Positions 14,058 through 23,596 of a DNA stretch of 26,284 nucleotides are shown here, piece by piece. The DNA is from Pigoraptor vietnamica (Eukaryota > Opisthokonta > Filasterea): contig CALSCQ010002545.1 in assembly GCA_943704525.1 (NCBI GenBank), positions 1-26,284 of the forward strand, given 5' to 3'. Every line of letters begins with the position of its first letter. The stretch's first letter is position 1. The position numbers and the translations under genes were made by a program. The notes under the pieces are model-generated. The model searched no databases and was not told the origin of the DNA. It was given only the letters and a program-made list of their open reading frames with translations.

Positions 14058-15764
14058 TCATAACTCAGTGCCCACGAGCCCCGCCAGAAGCGGCGTGTCC
14101 AAAGGGGGCGAGGGTGACGCTGCCATTGCCTGCTGCGAGCCGTCCCCCTCGAGCGATCGCGCCGGCGATTGCGACTGCGACGACGTCCCAGCGATGCTCC
14201 CTCTTCGCTTTGCGGGCGATACCATGTCGGCCACCGACGAGTCCTCGTTGAGCTGCTGGGCGGCGGAGTACAACTGCGCCGCGCACCGCAGAAGGAGATC
14301 CTGTCGCTCTCGCAGCGTGCGAATGGCCGTGCTGTTGCGTCGCATTAGGGCGAGACTTGGGGGCACGACATTCCCGGAGCCCGCTGCGGGCGGCGCAACC
14401 GGCAGAGAAGCGGCCATGTGCCTGGATATCGCACGCGCGAAATTTAGACGTGTGGTCACGCCTTACGCCATACCCGGCGGACACACGCGAAGCACACGCA
14501 CACACTACCCGCGCGCGTGTGCGCAGCTCAATACAAGCGACTGCACGGCAGAGATCTCTACGCACCTGTCGAACTCTTCTTGCGTGAGGGAGAGCGCCGT
14601 CGCGTCCATCTTTTCGATGAACGCCACAGCGCAGCACTGCCAAAGAGTACCGCAATTACATGTCAGAAATGAAATTAAACAGCCCAGCAAGTCAATGTAG
14701 CCGAGTTGTGTGGTATGTGTGTGTGTGTCTGTGTGTGTGCGTGTGTGTGCGTGCGTGTGTGTCGTGCACAGCAGAGAATGATACTTATATGCAAGCCGAG
14801 GCACCCACCAAATTTGTGAAGTGGTAGCCGGCCTCGCCACTGAGGAGGCGAGAGGGGTTTGCAAAGCGCGAAATGTACTGCAGGTTCGACTGGAGCTTCG
14901 GCGGATTCGAGCGCAGTGTCACAAAAATGAGCATGGGAAGAAACTCGTCCGCGCTCGCGGGGTGGGAGCCAGAGTGACACAGCTGCAGCAAATGTACGCA
15001 CGGCCAATTGCAGAGACGAGTTAAGGGGAACACGAACATACAGACCACCGAGATGACCACACACTAGTGTGCAGGAGGTGCTGAGCACACAAGGCCCCCC
15101 TAATTGGCTAACTGGACAGCACACGGCAACTCTCTCACAGCCACTGTCATGCGATTGAGCGGATATCGAAGATGGACTTGCTGCACCGCACAATCGACGA
15201 CAGCTTGTCTTGGGGGGCCTTCCGCGTGTGCATGATGCGGAGCTCTGAAACAGAGAGCATTCGGACATCAGACCAAACAACTACGGCTTCTCATAACAGC
15301 ACCAAACTACGACTCTAAAATGTGTGTGCACGCACACCCCAACAATCCACACGAGTGCGCATAGGCGGGAACCGACCTTCAATCGCCTGCGACAAGAGCA
15401 TCTCGCGGTCCTCGCTTCCCGTCGTCACCGTAATGTCAAGACCGAGATGACGCGGCATCACCCACTGAAAGCGGCCAATGCGTTCGGCGAGGAAGGCGTC
15501 CTTCACGGCGTCGTCCGTGTCGGGTGGCGAAAAGACGACGTCGTAGATCTTTCCAAGGACGTACTTTTCGATGCCGTCGATTGCGTTGGAGAACTCCTCG
15601 TCGCTGCAGCCGCGCCACAGCTGGTGCGACGACATGCGATTGGCCATCGTCTGCCGCAGCACGTGATGGAGCGAATGAGTGGACCGAGACCCATCGCCAG
15701 CGAAGCAGACTACTCCGACGCCAACTGAGCTATTGACAGTCCCCTCCCAACACAAACACGCACG

Positions 15765-15846
<82 letters not shown>

Positions 15847-17150
15847 CCACTGCAACACGCACACATCAAAAGTCAACATTCACCTGCAGCATGCTCTGCA
15901 CCGACTCGACCTTTTCTTCAATGACAAGGTCCTTGTTCGCGAGGAACCGCTCGACAAAACTGCAGCGAACAATCCGGAATCAATGAACGCACTCAAAAGC
16001 ACAGCGGGCGCTAGGATAAAATGCGCAGGCGTGCATGTGTGCATGTGTAGTGTCGCGCGCGTAGGGATGTGCTTGTGCCTCTGCCTGCGCGCGTGTGTGC
16101 GTTTGTGTATGTGTGTGTGCGTGCGCGTATTTCTTCGCTCAGAAATAGACACCCACGCCTTTGTCTTTGCCACAATGTCGTGCGCCCCTGGATCGCGCAT
16201 TTTGCCGAGGAAATCCTCAAACGAATACGCGCGCGGACGAGTGCCCTGCGGGTCGACCGTCGGCGTGCCATCGATGACCTTGCGAAACAGCGTCCGAAAG
16301 CGCTTGCTGCAATGGGACAACATAATGTAAACATTTGAGAGGCACGGGCGCACACTAATTGTTGGGAGTGTGCCGTAGTTGCTCTGAGTGCGGGCATGCT
16401 ACGGCGGCAATTCCGGCCCTGACCGCAAGGGTAGGGGAAGGGGTCTCGTCCACTATGTTCAACGCCAACACACACGCACACTCAAAAGCACAGGCAAAAG
16501 AACATCAAACATGGCCCACCTCGTGGTTGCCTCAGGCCTCCGCGCATCCGACGTGTCTGCGAACACGACCAATTAGAAAGCAAGAAACGCGCAAACACGC
16601 ACAACACGCGCATTCAGACGGACGGGCGCACAGAATTACAAGCCGACCCACAACATGACGCCACACCCCCGCCCAGCAACAGAAACTCGCACACGCGTTA
16701 TTGCACACAAACGAAGAGCCACAACAAACACACACACACACACGCACGCCCGCCCGCGCGCACATACACCACACCACACACACACCACAGCGCGACACAC
16801 ACCTCCGCGAGTGACCTCCTGGATGAAGTTTGTGAGTGCATCGTTGGCGGGCGACGGTTCCCTCGGCCCACTCGGCGCGCCTTGCTTGCGCGCTTGGATG
16901 TCCTGAGCACATTCGCGCAGCAGATTTTCAATGGTGGATAGACTGACAGGAGCAACACAAGCACGCATAGCGCGCCCCCAACTCTGGACCAGTAAGACGT
17001 GAGCGCACAACGCACCCTGTAGCATTTTGAGCAATAGCCCTGCCACGCTGGATTTCCAAAGAACGAGCAGCCGTTTCTGCAGTGGTACGCTGGGTTGTTC
17101 GCCCGCTTTGCGACCGTCACAAGCGGCGCAGGAGACTCGTTCGTCGCCAT
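14058..17150 (-). CDS. RABGEF1: Rabex-5-like Rab5 guanine-nucleotide exchange factor (A20 ZnF + VPS9)
   Basis: A protein that activates Rab5-type GTPases on early endosomes and probably binds ubiquitin. Ten exons, read leftwards: 17016-17150, 16803-16902, 16520-16556, 16157-16306, 15884-15959, 15377-15650, 15167-15244, 14809-14993, 14566-14636 and 14058-14421. They give 489 aa (human 491). Residues 24-44 form an A20-type zinc finger, CRNGC-x11-CSKC. The helical bundle and VPS9 domain follow: [37 protein letters not shown], then [13 protein letters not shown] and [27 protein letters not shown]. The conserved catalytic Asp (SADEF) and Tyr (QYISRF) are present. [24 protein letters not shown] matches the end of the Rabex-5 VPS9 region. 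The C-terminal 120 residues are low-complexity Ser/Ala/Pro. Intron 7 is AT-AC. The acceptor of exon 2 was chosen because it alone keeps frame. Confidence 0.94.
14706..14763. repeat. Imperfect (GT)n tract in Rabex-5-like intron 8
   Basis: A GT-rich tract broken by CT and GC units. It lies in the intron between exons 14809-14993 and 14566-14636. Confidence 0.85.
14994..15166 (-). other. AT-AC, U12-type intron in the Rabex-5-like gene
   Basis: On the minus strand this 173-nt intron starts ATATCCGCTC (from 15166) and ends GCGTAC (at 14994). A CCCCTTAAC motif, a near match to the U12 branch point TTCCTTAAC, lies at 15020-15028, with its branch A 27 nt before the 3' end. The first AC or AG after it is the one used. 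Splicing G/AT gives [15 protein letters not shown]...ASADEFLP, continuous with the VPS9 domain. No GT donor exists in frame before the stop that would follow. Confidence 0.83.
15766..15842. repeat. (AC)38 microsatellite in Rabex-5-like intron 5
   Basis: An essentially perfect AC tract of about 77 bp. It lies in the intron between exons 15884-15959 and 15377-15650 and reads as GT in the coding sense. Confidence 0.96.
16027..16130. repeat. Imperfect GT/GCGT-rich tract in Rabex-5-like intron 4
   Basis: A plus-strand GTGT/GCGC-rich tract that fills most of the intron between exons 16157-16306 and 15884-15959. Confidence 0.75.
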
Positions 17151-17849
17151 AACACACACTCACAACACACTCGAATGAGACGCGCGATATCCAGCAAATC
17201 GAGAGCGCGCAAAATGGGGTGTCACGCCATCGAGAGCGAGAGATGCCCGCACGGACCTCTCGCCTCTCGCTCACAACGAGGGACCTAGACAGGCCCACGC
17301 AGAGACCCGCCCCTCTCTCCCTCTTGAGAAATTTACGAACGAAATCTAAACGGCGTGGGTGATAGAAGAGAGTCACCTCTCGCAGTGAGGGAGAATGTCC
17401 TCGAAACAATGAAGAACACTGAATCCTGTCTGTGTCTGTGCGTGTGTGAGAGAGAGAGAGTGTGTGTGTGTGAAGAGGACGGAGAAAGATCGCATCATCC
17501 AAGTATCTCTGACGCAACCAAAGGGGTCGCCCAGCAGCATTATTTATTTGACAAAACTTCAAATCTATCACAAAAATTAATTATTTTCAAATCGACGTTA
17601 CCCGAATTGACGTTCCGCCGACTTGTTCGGTTGCCGAAATCTCGGCAGTTCGCCGAGTCTTTGCCTATTTTTTTTTTTTTTCCCCTCCAGTTTTTCTCTC
17701 AGCGCCGGCTGCGGACCATTCGCAGTGCTCTACACTCCTACAACAACCGGCCATGCCTTCGCATGCTGTAATAGACCAAGCCACGGAAGGGTGTGCGCAT
17801 CCTACACTTCATTCGTCGTTCAGTGTGAGTCGCGCTTCACAAAAATGGC
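17151..17849. promoter_or_regulatory. Upstream region of the Rabex-5-like gene; hairpins and T-run
   Basis: A 699-bp gap between the geranylgeranyl-reductase-family stop and the Rabex-5-like start, both on the minus strand. It contains a GA/GT mixed repeat (about 17449-17472), an AT-rich stretch (17535-17590), two adjacent small inverted repeats (TTCGG-TTG-CCGAA at 17626-17638; CTCGGC-AGTTC-GCCGAG at 17641-17657) and a 14-nt T-run at 17668-17681. No protein similarity or tRNA is visible. The part nearest 17150 should hold the Rabex-5-like promoter by position. Confidence 0.5.
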
Positions 17850-19930
17850 TCAGTCGGACTTGATCTTGCGGCCGAGAAGGCGCTTGCCGATCAGAATAAA
17901 GAGCTCAAACGTAATCACAATCACGAACTCGGGGCGGAGGAGGTGCACCTTGGGGACGCGGCCCGTCATGATGTCAGCCCAGCGCGCGAGGAACTTGTCG
18001 CCCTTGCGGATAACGGCGGCCGTCGCGGCGTCGATGAGGATGGGGAAGCGGTAGAGGAACTGGCAGATCGACATCGACCTGAAAATTGTCAAGGGGAAAG
18101 GGAACAGTTAGGTGAGGCGACGAAAGTGACGACAAGAGGGCCTTTTCTTCCTATACACGTACTCGACACGAACACAGACAGACAGACAGACACAACATAT
18201 GCACCACAACCACTCACCACTGGAAGTCGTGGCCAAACGTGGCCATCCAGTCGTCGTGGTACTGCTTCATGAACTCGCGCGAGTAGTTGCCAGCCTTGAC
18301 GGCGTTGAGGAGGTGCTTGGCCGCAATGCGACCGCCGTCCATGGCGTGGTGGATGCCCTCGCCCGTGAGCGGGTCGATCATGCCGGCGGCGTCGCCCACA
18401 ATAATGAGGTGGCGGTCGTAGCTGACGGGGATGCCACCGAGCCGGAGGCTGCCGGCGCGCATCTTCTCGATCTTGTAGCGGTTGCCGAGGGCCTGCGCCA
18501 TGGCGGGGTCGCGCTTGAGCATGTACTCGTGCCAGTAGGCGAGGTCCTCGTTGCGGACGTTCGGGTTGCCGGGGATGAGGTAGACGCACGCGTTGAGCTC
18601 GCCGTTGGGGTGCGCAAAGAGCGCTGCGGGTTTGAATTCGAAGGCGTGAGGGCACGCGCAGACATAAGCTTAGAACGAGCGCAACACACAGACGCTCACA
18701 CCCACGCACACATACCAGTGCGCGACGCCACAACAGTACATCGTAAGACACGCACCGGCGTATCCAGGGAGCAGCTCGCGGTTGTAGTAGACGACACCGT
18801 CGGCCTTGAGGTTGTGGGTGCCGCCCTCGACAAACGCGCGCGAGCAGCTGCCCTGGGGAGGGGTGTTGACGTACCCGAGGTGCGTGGCGAGCTTCGAGGG
18901 AGCGCCGTCCGCGCACACAAGCGTGCGGGCGGTGAACGTCGTCTTCTTCTCGTCGTCAATGTACACGGTCCACATGCCGGTCTTCTCGTCAAACTTGGCG
19001 TCGACGACGTCCATGTTCTCGCGGAGGTCGGCACCGGCCTTCTGCGCCGCGCGCGCAATCGCCTCGTCGAGGTGCGTGCGCTTTACGGCAATCGCCGCGG
19101 GGATCTCACCGAGCTGCTCGTGGCTGCGGCCAATGAAGCGCAGGCCGCTGGGGCTCACCATGCCGCCGGAGTCGGCCTGCGGGAGGGAGTGCATGTGAGT
19201 CGGAGTGTGAGTGTGTGCGTGAGTGAGTGAGTGAGTGAGTGAGTGTGTGTGTGTGCGTGTGTGAGAGGCGAGGGGCACAAGTCATCGATATCGACAACAA
19301 GTCGTTGCGTGCGGAGACTGTGCCAATCGCCGATTAACACCCACGACTTTGGCCTTGTTCTCGCGGATGAGCTGGTCGTAGACGTCCATGTCCTTCAAAA
19401 TCTCAATCGCCGTCTTGCACACGGCATCGCCACAGTACTTGTCGCGAGGGAACTGCTTGCGCTCGAGAAGGAGCACCTTGGCCTTGCCCTTGGCGGCATA
19501 GTACGCGCACGTGGCGCCCGAGGGACCGGCACCGACGATGGCAATGTCGTAGTACCCGGGAGCGTTGCGCTGCGGATGAAAGTCCGAATTGTACCGAGAT
19601 GAGAAAGAGATCCCAACACGGAAGGATCGCCACGCACAGGATTAGCCAACATGTTGGAAAAATGAAAGGATAAACGAGAGCGAAACCTACCGTCTCCTCC
19701 TTGTAGATGCGCGAGAAGCGGCGCGGACGGCGGAAGAGCGCCTTGAGGATCCGGACAAAGAGGTAGAGCCCGAGAAGAGCGGCGCCCGCAAGAACGAGCG
19801 GGTGCTGGTCAGCGATGAGCGGGTGGGAGAGCACCTGCTTCACGGTGGGGTGGGCGAGGACTTCCTGCACGCGCGGGTGCGCGGTGACCTGCGCGGCGTA
19901 CTCGCGCGCCTGGTCGACGACGGCCTCCAT
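17850..19930 (-). CDS. Membrane-anchored geranylgeranyl reductase family FAD oxidoreductase
   Basis: A FAD-dependent reductase of the family that saturates isoprenoid chains; the substrate here is unknown. Five exons, read leftwards: 19691-19930, 19345-19569, 18756-19176, 18218-18623 and 17850-18078. They give 506 aa, with all phases consistent. Residues 17-44 hold spaced HP-x-V-x-x-VL units, and residues 45-62 are a hydrophobic anchor. The FAD fold follows: YDIAIVGAGPSGATCAYYAA, KVLLLERKQFPRDKYCGDAVC, and the second FAD motif IIVGDAAGMIDPLTGEGIHHA. A second hydrophobic segment near the C-terminus (FVIVITFELFILIG) precedes a KIKSD tail, a KxKxx dilysine ER-retrieval signal, so ER residence is likely. 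The gene is divergent from an ER-type diflavin reductase. I chose the ATG at 19930; no upstream in-frame ATG is close. The family is sure, the substrate is not. Confidence 0.9.
19193..19262. repeat. GTGA/GT repeat in intron 2 of the reductase gene
   Basis: On the plus strand a run of GTGA tetranucleotides (about 19218-19242) is followed by GT units. It lies just upstream, in the coding sense, of the acceptor of exon 18756-19176. Confidence 0.85.
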
Positions 19931-20522
19931 CTTCAGTTGTGACACTGATGCGAAAGACGGGTGTCGAGGAGAGAATTCACGGAGGTGGGGTCTTATGCTG
20001 TTAGAGGAGAGAGGGGCCAGGAGAGAGAGAGAGGAATGCGCGTGTGCGTGTGTGTGCGTGTGTGTGTGCGTGTGCGGCTATGCGCACATGCGTTTCAGTG
20101 GCTGGCGCTCCACTTCGATGCCGCATTTATTTTGCGTCCCAATTACTATGGCTTAAGTACCGAACATCGCGTTATTTTATCGCGTTTGTCCGTCAGCTGA
20201 GAACGGCCGACCAATCGCATCCACCGGCGCTTCTGCCGCGCCAACACAGCGCCCAATCACACACACACACACGCACCGCCCTCTCCTCTCTCGCTCTCTC
20301 CACGCCGTTCCAATTCTCCCTCTGCGTTACGGTGGGAGTCACGACGCCGGCGCCGTGCTTCACTCCGATCGCCACTGAATCGACTGCAATCCAGAGTTGA
20401 GGGCGATCGACTTCGCGACAATTAACATGTAACAGTGTCAGCGGCTGAAACGGCAAAGAGGCAGCCGTGCGCTCGCGAGCTCGTCCCGTCGCGTGTAGTC
20501 CTTCGCGCGGCAGACAGCAACC
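19931..20522. promoter_or_regulatory. Divergent promoter region with four CCAAT motifs
   Basis: These 592 bp separate the reductase ATG (minus) from the diflavin reductase ATG (plus). CCAAT pentamers lie at 20139-20143, 20211-20215, 20253-20257 and 20310-20314, all on the plus strand. A GT-rich tract (20041-20080) and a CT-rich stretch (about 20280-20303) flank them. CCAAT is the core site of NF-Y; that it is used here is an inference from the cluster and the layout. Confidence 0.6.
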
Positions 20523-21059
20523 ATGTGGCTGTACGCGATTCTCTTCGTCGTTGTTGTGTACCTGGGCATCCTTCTCTGGCCCACGCCGCAACACAAGGCG
20601 ACATCGCTCGACAACTACATTGCCGACCCCAACAGCACGGCCGCGGATGCCGAGCCGGACGATGACGACGACGCGGGTGAGTGCCGATCTCTTATGTTTG
20701 GGCAGCAGTTGCGTTTGAATCTGTTCTGCCAGTCGCATCGTTCGGTTGTTACGTGTCGGTATGCTCTTTATTTTCATTAATCTGGCTAATTCGATCCCTC
20801 CAGAGCTGGCCAAGTACCGGCGCGTGTTCACCACGCCCGGCAAGCAGGTGCTCATTCTCTTTGGGACCGAGTACGGCTTCTCGGAGGACGTTGCGCGCCG
20901 CCTGCACGACGCCATGGAGCCCCTCGAGGCGGACGGCGTTCAGCCGCGCATTGTTAACATGAAGAACTTCTCGATCGTCGACTTCAAGCGCGAGCAGGTG
21001 CGTGCATCACGAAAGCGCGTGCATTCAAGCGGCACACTTTACTTACTGCCATGTCTGTA

Positions 21060-21112
<53 letters not shown>

Positions 21113-23021
21113 GTGTGTGTGTGTGCGTGTGTGTGTCGCAGGCCGTTCTCATCGTGTGCTCCACGACCGGCGACGGCGTCCCACCGACCGACGCGCGCGA
21201 TTTCTTCGCCGCAGTGACGTCACGCAAGATCGGCAACCTGTCCCACATCTCTTATTCTGTCCTTGCGCTCGGCGACAAGGGCTACCCGCACTACTGCCGC
21301 GCGGGTCGCCTGCTTGACGAGAAGTTGGAGGGCCTCGGGGCGCGCCGGCTTGCGAAGCGCGTGGACGTCGACCAGGAAGACTTTGCGGCGATCGACGCGT
21401 GGGCTTCGACCGTCGTCGCCGCGCTCCCCTCGCTTGGCCTTTCTGAGCGCATCGATTATATGGACGTCGGCGCGTGTGCGGACGAGTCCGGGTGGGGACG
21501 GACCAACCCGTTCTGGGCGAAGATTGCCGTCAAGCGGGATCTCTGCACGGCGGGCGAGGAACGGCAGGTCGTGCACGTGGAATTTGAGCTTGCGGAGAGC
21601 GGGATCGAGTACACTCCCGGCGACTCGCTGGGCATTTATCCGGAGAACAACCCGCCGGAGGTGGACGCGCTGCTGCGTGCGATGAAGGCCACGGGGGACG
21701 AGACGGTCTCGGCGCCCACGAACTGCTACGACCCGCGGATTGGACGGAAGGAGAAGATGCCGCTGCGCACGGCCCTCACGCGCTTTTACGACCTCAAGAC
21801 GGTCAAGCCCGAGCTGATCCGCATGCTCACGCCCATGTCGCGTGACAGGAGGGACAGCGACAAGGGCCGCGCGCTGCTCGCCGACGGGCAGTCGGTCGCG
21901 TCGAACGCTACCCTCCGCGATTACCTCGAAGTCCGCGAGGTGCGTTTGGGATTGTGATGATCTGTTCGGTTTTATATATATATTTTAGACCATTCGGGGA
22001 TGATATGTATAATTTATCGTTCCTTCAGCCACACGTGTGGCCATACCTTACCTGTTCCAAGCGTTGCTCTCACACGCTTCCGTTTACCTCACAGGTTGCC
22101 GACGTGCTCTGCGATTTCCCGAGCGCTCGCGCCGACCACACGGATGTCCTTCCCAACATGCGGCTCTTGCAGCCGCGCTACTACAGCATTTCCTCGGCGC
22201 AGTCGGTCTGCGGCACGCGTGTCTCCGTCACGGCCGCCGTCGTGCGCTATGAGACGCTCGGCAAGCCCCGCACGGGCGTGTGCACGACGCACATGCAGGA
22301 CAGGCGCGCCGTGGGCGACGAGTGCCCCGTGTTTGTGGGCAAGAACCCCGAGTTTCGCCTGCCGGTCGACGGCACCATCCCCATCATCATGGTCGGTCCA
22401 GGCACGGGCCTGGCGCCGTTCCGCGCATTCCTGCAGGAGCGCAAGGTGCGCGGCGCGACGGGAGAGAACCTCCTGTACTTTGGATGCCGCGACCGCAACA
22501 AGGACTTTCTGTACCGGTCGGAGCTGGAGGCCCTCGAGCGGGTGAGTGGGAGTATGGGCGTGGTGTGTGCTTCCTTCAGCTGATCCCGATGGTCCCTCTC
22601 CCTCGCAGGAGGGCAAGGTGATTTTGAGGACGGCATTTTCGCGGGAGGCTGGGCAGAAGAAGGTGTACGTGCAGCATCTGCTCAAGCAGGACGGCGAGCG
22701 CGTGTGGTCGCTCCTCCAGGTGCGGCGCTTTGGGATCCGCTTGCCTTTTCTGCCATTTGTTTGACGATTTTCATGGCGTCTGTCGTGTTTTCTTTGCTCG
22801 ATTCCCTCGTATGCTGATCGGTTCCTTTTCCCCTGGCTCTTTTGTAGCGCGGGGCGCACTTTTACGTGTGCGGCGACGCCAAGAACATGGCGGGCGACGT
22901 CCACGAGGCACTGATCGAGCTCGTCGTGGCAAAGAAGGGGTGCTCGCGGGAACACGCTGAGGCCTTCATCGACGATCTGGAAAGCAACAAGCGCTACCAG
23001 CGGGACGTGTGGGTCACATAA
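20523..23021 (+). CDS. NADPH-cytochrome P450 reductase-like diflavin reductase
   Basis: A protein that carries electrons from NADPH through FAD and FMN to haem or other acceptors. Six exons: 20523-20676, 20804-20997, 21142-21939, 22095-22541, 22609-22719 and 22848-23021. They give 625 aa. Residues 2-19 are an N-terminal membrane anchor, followed by an acidic hinge (DDDDD). The FMN domain has LFGTEYGFSEDVA (70-82), VLIVCSTTGDGVPP and LALGDKGYPHYC. The FAD site is RYYSISSA (410-417). NADPH motifs are VGPGTGLAPFRAFLQER, LYFGCRDRNKDFLY and FYVCGDAKNMAGDVHEAL. The tail RYQRDVWVT keeps the aromatic Trp that stacks on FAD. The membrane anchor favours cytochrome P450 reductase over sulfite or methionine-synthase reductases, though the FMN domain is compact. 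It is head to head with an ER flavoprotein. Confidence 0.92.
21062..21136. repeat. (GT)n microsatellite in intron 2 of the diflavin reductase gene
   Basis: A GT tract of about 75 bp with two GC interruptions. It runs to the 3' splice site (GTGTGTGTCGCAG/GCC), replacing most of a usual polypyrimidine tract. Confidence 0.96.
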
Positions 23022-23590
23022 ATTCGAGAGTTGCTCCAGCTGCAGCGCAATTCCTGCCGGCAGTTGGTTCCCAGAGTGCTGGGCGCAGCGGGAGTCCGTC
23101 ACTGCTTCGCACACATGCCTCTCTCTACTCGGCTCCGAAGCGTCGCTATCAACCCATAGTCCGGCATGTCACCGCCCTATCCACCCTTGACGGCACACAC
23201 TCGTTTACTAACATACCATCCATAATAATGCTACTGCTGGAGGAACAAATTTACATTAGAGCGAGCCTTTACCGTCACTCGTCAAGCTTACAGTTCCGAT
23301 CGGGTGGGTGACTCAGAGTCCGCCCAGCGTGAGGACAGCTGACGGCCCGGCTGGTTAGAAGTCCGAGGCTGTAACATGATGGGACTTTTGATACTCACGG
23401 TGAGTGTCACTGTTGTTAGCGATTCGTCGCAGGTGCCAATGGCGCAATTCCAGGGCACGCCTGCAAGTGAGCTGGATAGCCCACCCCGCCGTTCGAGCAC
23501 ACTCGTTGGGGGTGGGTGCATGAGTGCTTTGCTTCGAGATAGCTAGATTTTATGCGAAGCCGTCCGTCGTACCGGTAACAGTTTCACGAG
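23022..23590. other. Intergenic gap, nothing recognised
   Basis: This stretch of about 570 bp follows the diflavin reductase stop. I see no open frame with family similarity, no RNA gene and no repeat of note. It should hold the reductase 3' UTR. Confidence 0.6.
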
Positions 23591-23596
23591 TGATGA

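Noticed and set aside
16903-16948. An earlier acceptor for Rabex-5-like exon 2 (adding [13 protein letters not shown])
   Set aside because: With the exon 1 donor fixed by its GT, this acceptor breaks the frame. The acceptor at 16903-16905 keeps it.
18199-19230. A 343-aa plus-strand frame opposite the geranylgeranyl-reductase-family gene
   Set aside because: Antisense shadow of exons 3 and 4. It shows no family motifs, and the sense strand has clear FAD motifs.
22089-23114. A 341-aa minus-strand frame opposite the diflavin reductase
   Set aside because: Antisense shadow. It crosses real introns of the sense gene without showing any domain.
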